Of a stretch of DNA of 48,641 nt, positions 24,535 through 32,581 are shown in pieces. The position numbers were made by a program, and so were the translations under genes. The stretch is from a virus. Under the pieces are notes generated by a model. That model was not told the DNA's origin, did not search any database, and was given only the letters and a program-made list of their open reading frames with translations. The DNA is taken from positions 1-48,641 of IMG/VR virus record IMGVR_UViG_3300032323_004436. One strand, 5' to 3'. Each line of letters opens with the position of its first letter. Position 1 is the first letter of the stretch.

Positions 24535-26583
24535 ATGACCGAAACCACCGACCCGGGCGGGAGCGATCCCGCGCCGGTTGATCCCGCTTTGCCCGATCGA
24601 CTTCCCTCCGATGGGCAATCGATTACCGCCCGCCGTGCCATCACGGCCCCCGCAACCGTCGATCGCGCCGCTCGCACGGTCGAGGTCGTTTGGTCCACCG
24701 GCGCGCGGGCGCGGAACTTCGTGCCCTCGCTTGGCGGCATCACCGAGGAGCTGGATATGTCGCCCAATGCGGTCCGCATGGCGCAGCTCGGCTCCGGCAA
24801 TGCGCCTGTGCTGAATACCCATCGCAGCAGTGATGCGCGTGATGTGTTGGGCCGTGTGATTGCTGCCAGGCTTGAAGGCGGGCGCGGCCATGCGCGGCTG
24901 CAATTCTCTGCCGCTGCCGATGTGGAACCGCTCTGGCAGCGCATTGCCGATGGCACGCTGCGCGCCGTCAGCATCGGCTATCGCGTGCATCGCTATGACC
25001 AGCGCCCCGATCCGGTGAGCGGCGAGATGATTTACCGCGCCGTGGATTGGGAACCCTTTGAGATTTCCATCGTGCCCATTCCGGTTGATCGGGATGCGCA
25101 AGTGCGTGGCGCGGCGCCGCAGGGCGCGCCGTCCTTCGCCATTGAACCTGCCCTGCCTGATGAGGAACCCCCTATGACCGAGACGACGCCGGAAACCCCG
25201 GCAGCCCCTTCGGCGCCGCCCGCCGCGTCGCCGCCTGCAACCACTACGGTGGAAACGCCGCCTGACCTCGAAGCGCTCCGTGCCGAGGCACAGCGTGCCG
25301 AGCGTGAGCGTATCGCCGGTATTGATGGCGCGATTGAAGCCGCCCGCGCCCTGGTCGGCACGGAGACCGCCGCGCATATCCGGCGTGAGGCTGTGGAGCG
25401 CGGCTGGCACCCGGACCAGGCGCGCCGCTCCTTGTTCGACGCCATGGTGAAAAGCGCCGCACCGCCCGCCATCCCCGCGCGACCGGAAACCGGGCAAGGA
25501 CATGACTCGCCTTCGGAGATCCTTGATGCGATGGCTGAAGCCTTAGCCGCGCGCAGCATGCCCGGCTACCAGCCGCAAGGCGCTGGGCGCCACGCCGAAT
25601 TCATGGGTTGGCGGCCTTCTGACATGATCGGCGAATTGCTGCGGGTCCGCGGTGAACGCAATGTCCCGCGCAACCCAACACTGCTCGCCGAACGCGCGTT
25701 CCACACCACCTCCGACTTTCCGCTGCTGCTCTCGGCGGCGGCGAATAAGATGCTGCTGGCGGCCTATCAGCCGGCAGCGCCGAGCTATCGACAGATCTTC
25801 CTTCGCCGCGATTTCCGCGACTTCAAGCCGCACCGGCATCTGCGTGTCGGGGATTTCCCGACACTCATGCCGTTGATGGAGAATGGCGAAATCCAGGCCG
25901 GCACCATGTCGGAAAGCCAGGAAATCGTCCTGCTGCAAACCTTCGCACGGCGCATTCGTGTGACGCGGCCAATGCTGGTGAATGATGACCTTGGCGCCTT
26001 CACGGATTTCGCCGCCGCGATTGGTCGGCGCGTGGCGGATTTCGAGAATGCCACCGCCTATGCGCTGCTCAATCAGGCCAATGGCGATGGCCCGACACTG
26101 ACCAATGGCCCTGCTGCGGTGTTCGGCACGGCTGCCGCGCGGTTGAATAAGGCGGCGGCGGGCAGTGCGCTGGACATCAATAACCTCGCTGCCGGTCGTG
26201 CTGCGATCCTGCGCCAAAAGACGCTGGATGGCCTGCCGATTTCCGTAGGCAATGCCATGAAGCTGCTGGTCGGCCCGAGCCTTGAACTGCCCGCGCGGCA
26301 ATTGACGGTGAGTGTCGGCGCCACGCAGATCAGCAACGCCAATATCTATGCCGGCTTTGTCCAGCCGCTGGTCGAACCGCTGATCCCGAATAATCGCTGG
26401 TACCTGTTTGCCGATCCACCCACCGCGCCGGTCTATGTCTATGGCTATCTGAATGGCGCGGAGGGGCCGCAGGTCACCACCGGCCCGGTCTCTGGCGTGG
26501 ATGGTGTCGAAGTCAGCGTGATCTTCGACTTCGGCGTTGGCGCCATTGATTGGCGCGGGGCTTGGTTCAATCCGGGCGCCTGA
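24535..26583 (+). CDS. Prohead protease/major capsid protein fusion
   Basis: A 682-residue fused protein. Residues about 30-205 are an HK97-type prohead protease: APVLNTHRSSDARDVLG holds the catalytic-type His and LRAVSIGYRVH the Ser, with WEPFEISIVPIPVD completing the core. Residues about 210-340 form a Pro/Thr-rich, then charged helical, scaffold-like linker. The remainder is the capsid fold (ERAFHTTSDFPLLLSAAANK, VGDFPTLMPLMENGEIQAGT, RPMLVNDDLGAFTDF). Such fusions are known in phages; proteolysis is expected to release the capsid. AAGGAA precedes ATG by 8 nt. Confidence 0.9.
   Translation: MTETTDPGGSDPAPVDPALPDRLPSDGQSITARRAITAPATVDRAARTVEVVWSTGARARNFVPSLGGITEELDMSPNAVRMAQLGSGNAPVLNTHRSSDARDVLGRVIAARLEGGRGHARLQFSAAADVEPLWQRIADGTLRAVSIGYRVHRYDQRPDPVSGEMIYRAVDWEPFEISIVPIPVDRDAQVRGAAPQGAPSFAIEPALPDEEPPMTETTPETPAAPSAPPAASPPATTTVETPPDLEALRAEAQRAERERIAGIDGAIEAARALVGTETAAHIRREAVERGWHPDQARRSLFDAMVKSAAPPAIPARPETGQGHDSPSEILDAMAEALAARSMPGYQPQGAGRHAEFMGWRPSDMIGELLRVRGERNVPRNPTLLAERAFHTTSDFPLLLSAAANKMLLAAYQPAAPSYRQIFLRRDFRDFKPHRHLRVGDFPTLMPLMENGEIQAGTMSESQEIVLLQTFARRIRVTRPMLVNDDLGAFTDFAAAIGRRVADFENATAYALLNQANGDGPTLTNGPAAVFGTAAARLNKAAAGSALDINNLAAGRAAILRQKTLDGLPISVGNAMKLLVGPSLELPARQLTVSVGATQISNANIYAGFVQPLVEPLIPNNRWYLFADPPTAPVYVYGYLNGAEGPQVTTGPVSGVDGVEVSVIFDFGVGAIDWRGAWFNPGA
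25162..25176 (+). promoter_or_regulatory. Internal ribosome site and ATG inside the protease-capsid fusion
   Basis: GAGGA (25162-25166) is followed 7 nt later by ATG 25174-25176, codon 214, in frame at the protease-scaffold boundary. The internal start encodes MTETTPETP, echoing the gene's own beginning MTETTDPGG. Internal initiation would produce a separate scaffold-capsid polypeptide without protease, similar in principle to nested lambda C/Nu3. This is inference. Confidence 0.45.
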
Positions 26584-26614
26584 TCACTCCCAACCCTTTT
26601 TCGTCATCGCAACC

Positions 26615-26648
26615 GCGCAACGGGCGTCCTTCGGGGCGCCTGTTGCGT
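26615..26648 (+). terminator. 15-bp UUCG hairpin between capsid and decoration genes
   Basis: A near-perfect stem of 15 pairs, three of them G-U, is closed by a TTCG loop (26630-26633): arms 26615-26629 and 26634-26648. No strong T-run follows; the ribosome site CAGGAGG of the next gene starts at 26651. It may be an attenuator or an mRNA-stabilising or processing element that tunes capsid versus decoration output (inference). Confidence 0.55.
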
Positions 26649-26665
26649 TTCAGGAGGTTCTTTCC

Positions 26666-27013
26666 ATGCGTAACTTCATCCAGCCGGGCAATAGCCTGGC
26701 GATTGCCGTTCCCTATGCGACCGGCGTTTCCGCCGGCCAGGGCGTCCTGGTCGGTGCACTGTTCGGCGTCGCCGCCGTGGATGGCGTGCAGAACGCCATG
26801 ATCGAGGCCGGGACCACGGGCGTGTTCGACCTCACCAAGGAACCGGCGCTGGCCATCGGCGCCGGTGTTCGGGTGTTCTGGGACAATACCAATCGCCGCA
26901 TTACCGCGACCGCCGCTGGCAATTTCCAGGTGGGCATCTCCACCCAGGCCGCGCTGGCTGCCGATGCCACGGTGCGCGTCTGGCTCAACCGCGTCCCGGC
27001 GGCGGGGGCGTGA
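26666..27013 (+). CDS. DUF2190-family capsid decoration protein
   Basis: A 115-residue protein of the DUF2190 pattern: NFIQPGNSLAIAVPYATGVS, VLVGALFGVAAVDG, FDLTKEPALAIGAGVRVFWD, then FQVGISTQAA and VRVWLN. DUF2190 proteins are small beta-rich capsid-decorating trimers located after capsid genes, as here. CAGGAGG lies 8 nt before ATG 26666; the frame is open further upstream but without a start signal. Confidence 0.8.
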   Translation: MRNFIQPGNSLAIAVPYATGVSAGQGVLVGALFGVAAVDGVQNAMIEAGTTGVFDLTKEPALAIGAGVRVFWDNTNRRITATAAGNFQVGISTQAALAADATVRVWLNRVPAAGA

Positions 27014-27414
27014 ACATGACGAACATGCTGGCGCGCGATCACGAACGCCTGCAAGGGGTGCATCCCCATCTGGTGCGGGTAGTGATCGAGGCTCGCAAGG
27101 CCGCACCCTTCATTGTGCTGGAGGGGCTGCGCTCCCGTGAGCGCCAGGCCAAGCTTGTCGCGCTTGGTGCATCGCGCACGATGAACAGCCGTCATCTGAC
27201 AGGCCATGCTGTGGATCTCGGCTATTGGCTGGATGATGGGGATGGCGTGCCGGAGAATGGCGAAATCCGCTGGGACTGGCCTCTCTATGCGCAACTGGCC
27301 AGCGCCGTGAAAGGGGCAGCACAGAAACTTGGTGTTGCCATTACCTGGGGCGGTGATTGGGCGAGCTTCCCCGATGGTCCGCATTTCGAACTGGATCGGG
27401 GGAAGTACCCATGA
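27010..27414 (+). CDS. M15-family peptidase endolysin
   Basis: A 134-residue zinc peptidase of the M15 type (L-alanyl-D-glutamate or related peptidoglycan endopeptidase). Zinc ligands are His62 and Asp69 in SRHLTGHAVDL and His125 in GPHFEL, with conserved GLRSRERQAKL upstream. It probably degrades peptidoglycan at lysis (inference). The GTG start overlaps the previous stop (GTGA); ATG 27016 is an alternative. It is adjacent to the holin. Confidence 0.88.
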   Translation: MNMTNMLARDHERLQGVHPHLVRVVIEARKAAPFIVLEGLRSRERQAKLVALGASRTMNSRHLTGHAVDLGYWLDDGDGVPENGEIRWDWPLYAQLASAVKGAAQKLGVAITWGGDWASFPDGPHFELDRGKYP

Positions 27415-27800
27415 TCGGCGCGTTGCTGCCCGCGCTGGTGCCGATCCTGGGCGATGCGCTCAAGCGGCTATTCCCGGACCCGGAGGCGCGCCAAAAGGCT
27501 GAGGCGGAATTGAACGCCGCCTTGCTCGCACGCGCTGGCGAATTGGAGAAAGCCGCCGGTGATATCATCAAGACCGAAGCGCAGTCGGAGCATTGGCTCG
27601 CCGCATGCTGGCGCCCAATGATGATGATCACCTTCGGCATCCTGATCGTGCTGCGCTGGCTTGGCTGGTCGGCGCCTGGGATCAGTGAGGCCGAGGCGCT
27701 CAAGCTCTGGAACATCGTCGAGATCGGCCTTGGCGGCTACGTCATTGGCCGCTCCGCCGAAAAGACACTGCCGCGCATTGTCGAGGTGCTGAAACGATGA
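27411..27800 (+). CDS. 3TM-type phage holin
   Basis: A 129-residue protein. A hydrophobic N-terminus (ALLPALVPILGDALKRLF), a charged coiled helix (EARQKAEAELNAALLA), then the hallmark SEHWLAACWRPMMMITFGIL membrane segment and a further hydrophobic helix IVEIGLGGYVIGRSAEK match the 3TM holin family. It is expected to permeabilise the inner membrane for the adjacent M15 endolysin. The ATG overlaps the endolysin stop (ATGA). Confidence 0.82.
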   Translation: MIGALLPALVPILGDALKRLFPDPEARQKAEAELNAALLARAGELEKAAGDIIKTEAQSEHWLAACWRPMMMITFGILIVLRWLGWSAPGISEAEALKLWNIVEIGLGGYVIGRSAEKTLPRIVEVLKR

Positions 27801-28117
27801 GCGCCTTTGACGGGGCGATGGCCACGCTGCTCGCGGATCCGCACATGGCGGTCGCGGCGGAATGGCGCGCGGCGGCGGGCGGCCCCTGGCGGCCTTTGCG
27901 CGCGATGCTCACCACCGCAGCGCAAGAGATCGGCGCCATTGGCGCGCGCGGGGTGGCGCTGGAGGCGGTGCTGCGTGTCGCGGACCTCTCGCCGGACACG
28001 CCACGGCGGGGTGATTTGCTGCGGCGTCTATCGCCACCTGAGACCTGGCGTATTGAGGAGGTGGAGCCCGAGGCGCTCGGCCTATCCTTGCGCCTGACAC
28101 TGGCGCGGGCGCCATGA
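27797..28117 (+). CDS. Head-tail attachment-like protein
   Basis: A 106-residue protein in the position of lambda FII-type head-tail connectors. It starts MSAFDGAMATLLADPHMAV, a segment typical of phage joining proteins, followed by WRPLRAMLTTAAQE and a strand-rich C-terminus (ALGLSLRLTLARAP). It overlaps both neighbours by 4 nt. The assignment rests on position and general pattern. Confidence 0.6.
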   Translation: MSAFDGAMATLLADPHMAVAAEWRAAAGGPWRPLRAMLTTAAQEIGAIGARGVALEAVLRVADLSPDTPRRGDLLRRLSPPETWRIEEVEPEALGLSLRLTLARAP

Positions 28118-28572
28118 GTGGAACGCTGCCGCTCCGCGAAGCCGCGCTGGCCGCCATTGCCGAGCGCATCATCACTGGCCTGCCAGATGTGGCGCTGGAC
28201 CGCGCGCGCCGTGCGCCGGTGGATGTCGAGGCTGAGACGCTGCCGCGCCTCGTGCTGCGTGGTGAGGAGATTGAGGCCGACGATACCGAGGAACCGGGTC
28301 GCACGCATTATCGCATCGGCTTTGTGGTTTCCGGCTTTGCGGCGGGTGTTTCAGATCTTGCCGCAGAACAGGCACTGTCCACGCTTCATGCGCGCCTTGT
28401 CTCGCTGCTCGCCGGCTGGACGCCCGCCGCACCCGGGCTTGGCGATGTTGTCGAGCAGGGCGCGGAATTCCGCATGTATGATACCGAGGAATCCGCCCTT
28501 CCTGCCGGGGAATTCCTCGCCCGCTTCAGCATCCTCGCCATCGGACCCAATGGCGGCCTCTGGTCCGCCTGA
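28114..28572 (+). CDS. Tail terminator / minor tail protein U-like
   Basis: A 152-residue protein. LREAALAAIAERI at the start, PRLVLRGEEIEADDTEE, THYRIGFVVSGFA and a C-terminal ARFSILAIGPNGG match the alpha-beta pattern of tail-completion proteins located between head connectors and the tail tube gene. Function is inferred from position and pattern. Confidence 0.6.
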   Translation: MSGTLPLREAALAAIAERIITGLPDVALDRARRAPVDVEAETLPRLVLRGEEIEADDTEEPGRTHYRIGFVVSGFAAGVSDLAAEQALSTLHARLVSLLAGWTPAAPGLGDVVEQGAEFRMYDTEESALPAGEFLARFSILAIGPNGGLWSA

Positions 28573-28611
28573 CCGCAATCCTCCTCCTCCCATCCCGAAA
28601 GGAACCGCGAC

Positions 28612-29778
28612 ATGAGCCTTGATCTCGTGCGCATGCGCTTTGCCGCCCTGGCAGCGAAAATCGAAATCACGCCCGGACTGGACGCCATTGGCGGCACGCC
28701 CGCCAATGCCGATTGGCTCGCCGCTGATTGCGAGATCGATTTTGATCCGATCACGGTGGAGAATAACGAGCTCACCGGCTCGCTCGATCGCTCGCCCGCC
28801 ATTGTCGGTGGCTTGCGTCCGCGTATTCGGCTGCGCGTGCCATTGCGCGGGTCTGGCACGCCGGCGACGCCGCCGGAATGGGGCAAATTGCTGCGCTGCT
28901 GTACCATGGCCGAAGGCATCACCAATGCGGCCATTGGCGCACCCACCGCCGCCGCAAGCGGCACTACGACCAACCTCACGCTCGCCGCACCCTTCGCCGC
29001 CACCGCACAGCTTTATCGCGGCATGCCCTTGCTGCTTTCCGGTGATCGCAGCCTAGTCAGCGGCATCATTGATTACACCGCCGCGCGTGTCGCGAGCCTG
29101 GGCGAGACCATGGCCACCCCTGGCGCTGTCGCGACGCTCGCGCAAATCCCGGCCAATGTGCTCTACAGCCCAACCTCGGATGAGGCTGTCTATCGCACCG
29201 CCACGCTCTACTTCTATGCCGATGGGCTGCGCTGGCGCTTTACTGGTGCAGTCGGCAGTTGGAGCCTGGAGCTTTCCACCGGCGGTATCGGCTTTCTGGT
29301 TTTCGATCTGCGCGCGCAATTGCTCGACAAATCGGCGGCCGCGCTGCCGACCGGGTGGAACAATATCATTCGCCCGACGCCACCGCGCTTTGTGAATGGC
29401 CGCTGCCAATTGAACCAGCAATTGGCCCGCGCGCGGCGCCTGACGCTGGATGCCGGCGTCAATGTCATCCTGCCCGATAACCCCGAAGCGGCTGAGGGTT
29501 ATGATCCGGCCGTACCGACCGAGCGTGATGCGCGCGGGGCGATTGATCCCTTGATGAGCACCACAACTGCTGTTGCGCTGTTCAACGCCTTTCGTCTGGG
29601 ATCGGCGATGCCCTTGATGGCGATCCTGGGCGCCAATCCGGGCAATCGCTTTTGCGTCATCGCACCGGCGGCCAAGGCCACCGCCATGCGACCCGGGCAG
29701 CGCGATGGGCTTGGGCAATTCGACATTGGGTTTCAGCTGGATGGCGCGGATTGCCCGCTATTCCTGGCACAATTTTGA
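28612..29778 (+). CDS. Phage tail tube (major tail) protein
   Basis: A 388-residue protein preceded by AAAGGAA at 9 nt. Beta-rich segments (AAKIEITPGLDAIGG, CEIDFDPITVENNELTGSLD, LRPRIRLRVPLRGSG, RWRFTGAVGSWSLELSTGG) and location before the tail chaperone identify it as the tail tube protein. It is longer than lambda V. It is expected to polymerise around the tape measure. Confidence 0.78.
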   Translation: MSLDLVRMRFAALAAKIEITPGLDAIGGTPANADWLAADCEIDFDPITVENNELTGSLDRSPAIVGGLRPRIRLRVPLRGSGTPATPPEWGKLLRCCTMAEGITNAAIGAPTAAASGTTTNLTLAAPFAATAQLYRGMPLLLSGDRSLVSGIIDYTAARVASLGETMATPGAVATLAQIPANVLYSPTSDEAVYRTATLYFYADGLRWRFTGAVGSWSLELSTGGIGFLVFDLRAQLLDKSAAALPTGWNNIIRPTPPRFVNGRCQLNQQLARARRLTLDAGVNVILPDNPEAAEGYDPAVPTERDARGAIDPLMSTTTAVALFNAFRLGSAMPLMAILGANPGNRFCVIAPAAKATAMRPGQRDGLGQFDIGFQLDGADCPLFLAQF

Positions 29779-29789
29779 GGGAGATACCC

Positions 29790-30380
29790 ATGAGCGTTGT
29801 CTTTTCCCGCCGCGATGCGGAATGGTTCTCGCCACCCCATGCGCCTGAGCGGCGCTACCTGATCGCACCGCTCACGTTCCGCGAGCGTCAGGCCTTTCGC
29901 GCCGATCTTGCGCGTGATGGTGGCATCTATCCGCCACAGGCGCAGATGCTGGAAGCGCTGCGCCTCGCCATCACCGAAGCCGCGCCCGCCAATGCCGAGG
30001 AACTTGCGGTCGCCATTGCGCGCGCCGAGGCCGAGCCGGATGATCCCGAAGCGCAGGCACCGCTTGCGATGATCGAGGCCGCCTGCGCGGCGATCCCAAG
30101 CTATGCCGGCCTGCTGGCAGCGCGGCAGCGTTACATCGGCATGCTGCCCTGGGTGGCAGCGCGTCATGCACTACGCGGCTGGGAGGGTGCCGATCTACCG
30201 CCCTTCAAGCGCGATCGCGGCCTGGTCTCCGAGGCATTGATGGATGCTTTGCCGCAGGAGGACATTGAGCCGATCGGCTGGCGTGCGAGTGCGCTGATGC
30301 AACCAAGTCGGGATGCGGAAAAAAACTCCGCGGCGCCCTCGCCATCGCCCGCGAGCCAAGCGCCTATGACGGTGGATTGA
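29790..30380 (+). CDS. Tail assembly chaperone, zero-frame product (gpG-like)
   Basis: A 196-residue protein that begins 13 nt after the tail tube gene behind GAGGGAG. It is mostly helical (YLIAPLTFRERQAFRADLAR, QMLEALRLAITEAA) with a Ser/Pro-rich end. Near codon 178 the mRNA contains A-AAA-AAC; a -1 shift leads into a frame that stays open to 30634. The organisation matches lambda G/GT chaperones that load the tape measure. The zero frame ends at 30380. Confidence 0.82.
   Translation: MSVVFSRRDAEWFSPPHAPERRYLIAPLTFRERQAFRADLARDGGIYPPQAQMLEALRLAITEAAPANAEELAVAIARAEAEPDDPEAQAPLAMIEAACAAIPSYAGLLAARQRYIGMLPWVAARHALRGWEGADLPPFKRDRGLVSEALMDALPQEDIEPIGWRASALMQPSRDAEKNSAAPSPSPASQAPMTVD
30320..30326 (+). 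promoter_or_regulatory. -1 programmed frameshift site A-AAA-AAC
   Basis: Zero-frame codons read GAA AAA AAC; the heptamer A AAA AAC fits X-XXY-YYZ exactly. After the slip the -1 frame is open for 102 codons to 30634, with no stop between the heptamer and the end of the zero frame. GC-rich sequence immediately downstream could form a stimulatory structure, which was not folded here. Confidence 0.8.
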
Positions 30381-30634
30381 GACCCGCCGAGGGTGGCGAT
30401 TGGTTGGTGGGGGGTGAGGCTTGGGTGGAGAATCCTCGGCTGGTCATTGCTGAGCCCTGGCATGGCTTTGTGCGGCTTTGGGCGGCGTGTCGCGGCGGCA
30501 TGGGCGGCATTGCGCATTGGCCAGATGCTGGCGGCGTGAATGACCAAGCCGCCTGGGTGGTGGATGGGTTTGCGGTGCTGGCGAATGCAGAGGCGGTCGT
30601 GAGCAATTCGTTGGCGTCTTCCAAAATGGAATAA
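30326..30634 (+). CDS. Tail chaperone -1 frame extension (T-like part of GT)
   Basis: The shifted frame continues LRGALAIAREPSAYDGG then LRPAEGGDWLVGGEAW and NPRLVIAEPWHGFVRLWAAC, an aromatic-rich protein-like sequence. A fusion of about 281 residues would result. The TTG at 30377, overlapping the zero-frame stop, could alternatively start an 85-residue protein, but the perfect slippery site makes frameshifting the better model. Confidence 0.72.
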   Translation, partial: LRGALAIAREPSAYDGGLRPAEGGDWLVGGEAWVENPRLVIAEPWHGFVRLWAACRGGMGGIAHWPDAGGVNDQAAWVVDGFAVLANAEAVVSNSLASSKME

Positions 30635-30700
30635 TGCATACCCTTTGTCCTCAGTATCGATCACGCAACTCTTCGCCCCGTCATGAATGCGGAGTGATGA

Positions 30701-31633
30701 TTATCGAATGATATTACCACGCGCTGCAGCCACGGCACGTTCACGCTGAGCCGCCGTGATGGGCGGCGGTAATGGTGATTTGCCGAAGTGATTTCGTACG
30801 AAACGTAGTTGGCTATCGTCGACGCCCCATACAAATTCGACCGCTTGTCCAACAACAGCGAGATTAATCTGTCTGACTAGCCTAGTATGACTCCATGAAG
30901 CGATGGTGTCGGAAGCCTTGGGATTATTTGAAGCCAAAAAAAAGGCATTGGGTGCAATCGGTAAAATGATAAACGCGTCTGGTTCATTCAAGCCTAGAGG
31001 GCGGATCAATGGACGATCGGAGAGTAGGAGCGTGAATCGACTTCCAGTCAATCGGATTACTGACCAGTGCATCTTCGCGATATCGGTCCTAGCACGATCA
31101 TTGCCTATAATATTCATCATGAGTTTCGTGGCACCAACCTCCGCCGCTGCTGGGCGGTTAATCGCAAAAAAGTCTGCGAGGGCGTCTGGATCGTTTGGGT
31201 GGCGATGGTTTGCGTAATCCGGCTCAAGACTGGCAATACCCTCACGCCAAATAGTTTTGGAGTGTTCTTTCACGATTGAGACGGTTTCAGGATCACGATA
31301 CATCAGCGACATTAAATAGTGCGTCCAATTCTGCGGTAGTTCAGCTGGCCACTGCTTCTTGTTCAGATTAAGCAAACAGTTCAGTGCATTACTCGCCTTC
31401 GTGTCTAATGGTTTGAAGAAGTCCGTCTCAAGGTGCTGGGCCTTCTCATCGGGGATTCCTTCCGTCGTGTAGAGTCTACGTCTATAGCCGCTGGCGTTGG
31501 GATGCACCCGCTTCGACTTCACCTCTCGGTTGACCAATTTCATCTCGCAAATCGTACTATCGTTGCCCACGGCCCATGGTTGCTGGTGGAAGGCCGGGAG
31601 AAAATGATGTTTCTCAGGCTGGTTGTTAGGCAT
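30701..31633 (-). CDS. DUF4238 protein (reverse-strand moron)
   Basis: A 310-residue protein. The N-terminus NNQPEKHHFLPAFHQQPW is the DUF4238 signature, followed by RRLYTTEGIPDEKAQHLETD and a helical middle. The later SRFTLLLSDRPLIRPLG and FIILPIAPNAFFLAS segments are also typical. DUF4238 proteins are widely scattered, often in mobile or defence-rich regions; activity is unknown. AGGAA precedes ATG 31633 with 7-8 nt spacing; an upstream TTG (31639) is less likely. The gene is AT-richer than the tail genes around it. Confidence 0.8.
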   Translation of the reverse strand: MPNNQPEKHHFLPAFHQQPWAVGNDSTICEMKLVNREVKSKRVHPNASGYRRRLYTTEGIPDEKAQHLETDFFKPLDTKASNALNCLLNLNKKQWPAELPQNWTHYLMSLMYRDPETVSIVKEHSKTIWREGIASLEPDYANHRHPNDPDALADFFAINRPAAAEVGATKLMMNIIGNDRARTDIAKMHWSVIRLTGSRFTLLLSDRPLIRPLGLNEPDAFIILPIAPNAFFLASNNPKASDTIASWSHTRLVRQINLAVVGQAVEFVWGVDDSQLRFVRNHFGKSPLPPPITAAQRERAVAAARGNIIR

Positions 31634-31846
31634 TCTCAATTTCCTGACCTGAATTATTCGGGAAAAGATGGCACTAGCACTAAAGTTAATTACCCAATCA
31701 TATGTTTTAAATGGTCGTCTTCATATTTTGATTCAAAACTACTGCCAGTGGTTGAGGCAGGAACCCCTTGTGTGTCAAGCCAGCCATCTGTTTTCGCCAA
31801 ACCAAGCACGTTGATACCGAACAAGATCGAGTTGCATGAGCTCAGA

Positions 31847-32581
31847 ATGCCCCTTCTCCTCGCCACCATCCGCGGCGACCTCCGTGCTGCCATGGAGGCC
31901 GAGATCCGCGACGTCGCGCGCGCCATGCGTCGTGGCGTGGAACGCGCCGGGCGGGAAGTGCAAGCCGAGCTCCGCGCCCAGGCGCGGGGCGCGGGCTTCT
32001 CCGACAAGGGCCGCGCGCTCGCCAATAGCTGGCGCCTGAAACTCTACCCGCCGCCGGGCGCCGCGCCGCGCAGCTTTCGCCCGGCCGCGCTCGTCTATTC
32101 CAATGCACCGAAGCTGGTGGAGGCCTTCGACAAGGGACTGCCCATCGCCGCCAAGGGCGGGCGCTATCTTGCCTTCCCCACCGGCTACAACGCCACGCGT
32201 GGCCGGCGCGGCGCCTCATCGCGCGGTGGGCTGCGCGTCACCCCTGCCGAGATGAAGGCCGCGCGTGGTGAGGCTTTCATCATCCGCTCCAAATCCAACC
32301 CGGCCGTGCGGCTGTGGTGCCTGCGCGTGCGTGGCGCGAGCGGCCTCGGCAAGCGGCGGCGCTTGCGGCTGTTCGCCGGCGCGAATGTCGAAGTGCTCAC
32401 CGGCCATCGGCGCGGCCAGCAGCGCCTGGCGCGTGCCACTCTCGCCCAGGGGTTTGTCCCGATGTTCTTTCTCATGCGTCAGGTCAGGCTCGACAAGCGG
32501 CTTGATGTCGCGGGCGTGCGCCGACGTGCGGGCAATATCCTGGCGCGCGCCATCGTCGCTGAACTGGCGAACTCTGCATGA
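31847..32581 (+). CDS. DUF6441-family minor tail protein
   Basis: A 244-residue basic protein. LLATIRGDLRAAMEAEIRDV, a long Arg-rich helix, then RALANSWRLKLYPPPGAA, VYSNAPKLVEAFDKG and YLAFPTGYNATRGRRG match phage proteins annotated DUF6441, located just before the tape measure. The frame is open back to 31433, but that upstream part lies over the DUF4238 gene and is not protein-like. It overlaps the tape measure gene by 4 nt. Confidence 0.75.
   Translation: MPLLLATIRGDLRAAMEAEIRDVARAMRRGVERAGREVQAELRAQARGAGFSDKGRALANSWRLKLYPPPGAAPRSFRPAALVYSNAPKLVEAFDKGLPIAAKGGRYLAFPTGYNATRGRRGASSRGGLRVTPAEMKAARGEAFIIRSKSNPAVRLWCLRVRGASGLGKRRRLRLFAGANVEVLTGHRRGQQRLARATLAQGFVPMFFLMRQVRLDKRLDVAGVRRRAGNILARAIVAELANSA

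Noticed and set aside
31433-31846. N-terminal extension of the DUF6441 gene
   Set aside because: The upstream portion overlaps the 5' part of the DUF4238 gene, has different composition and matches nothing; ATG 31847 begins the family-like sequence.
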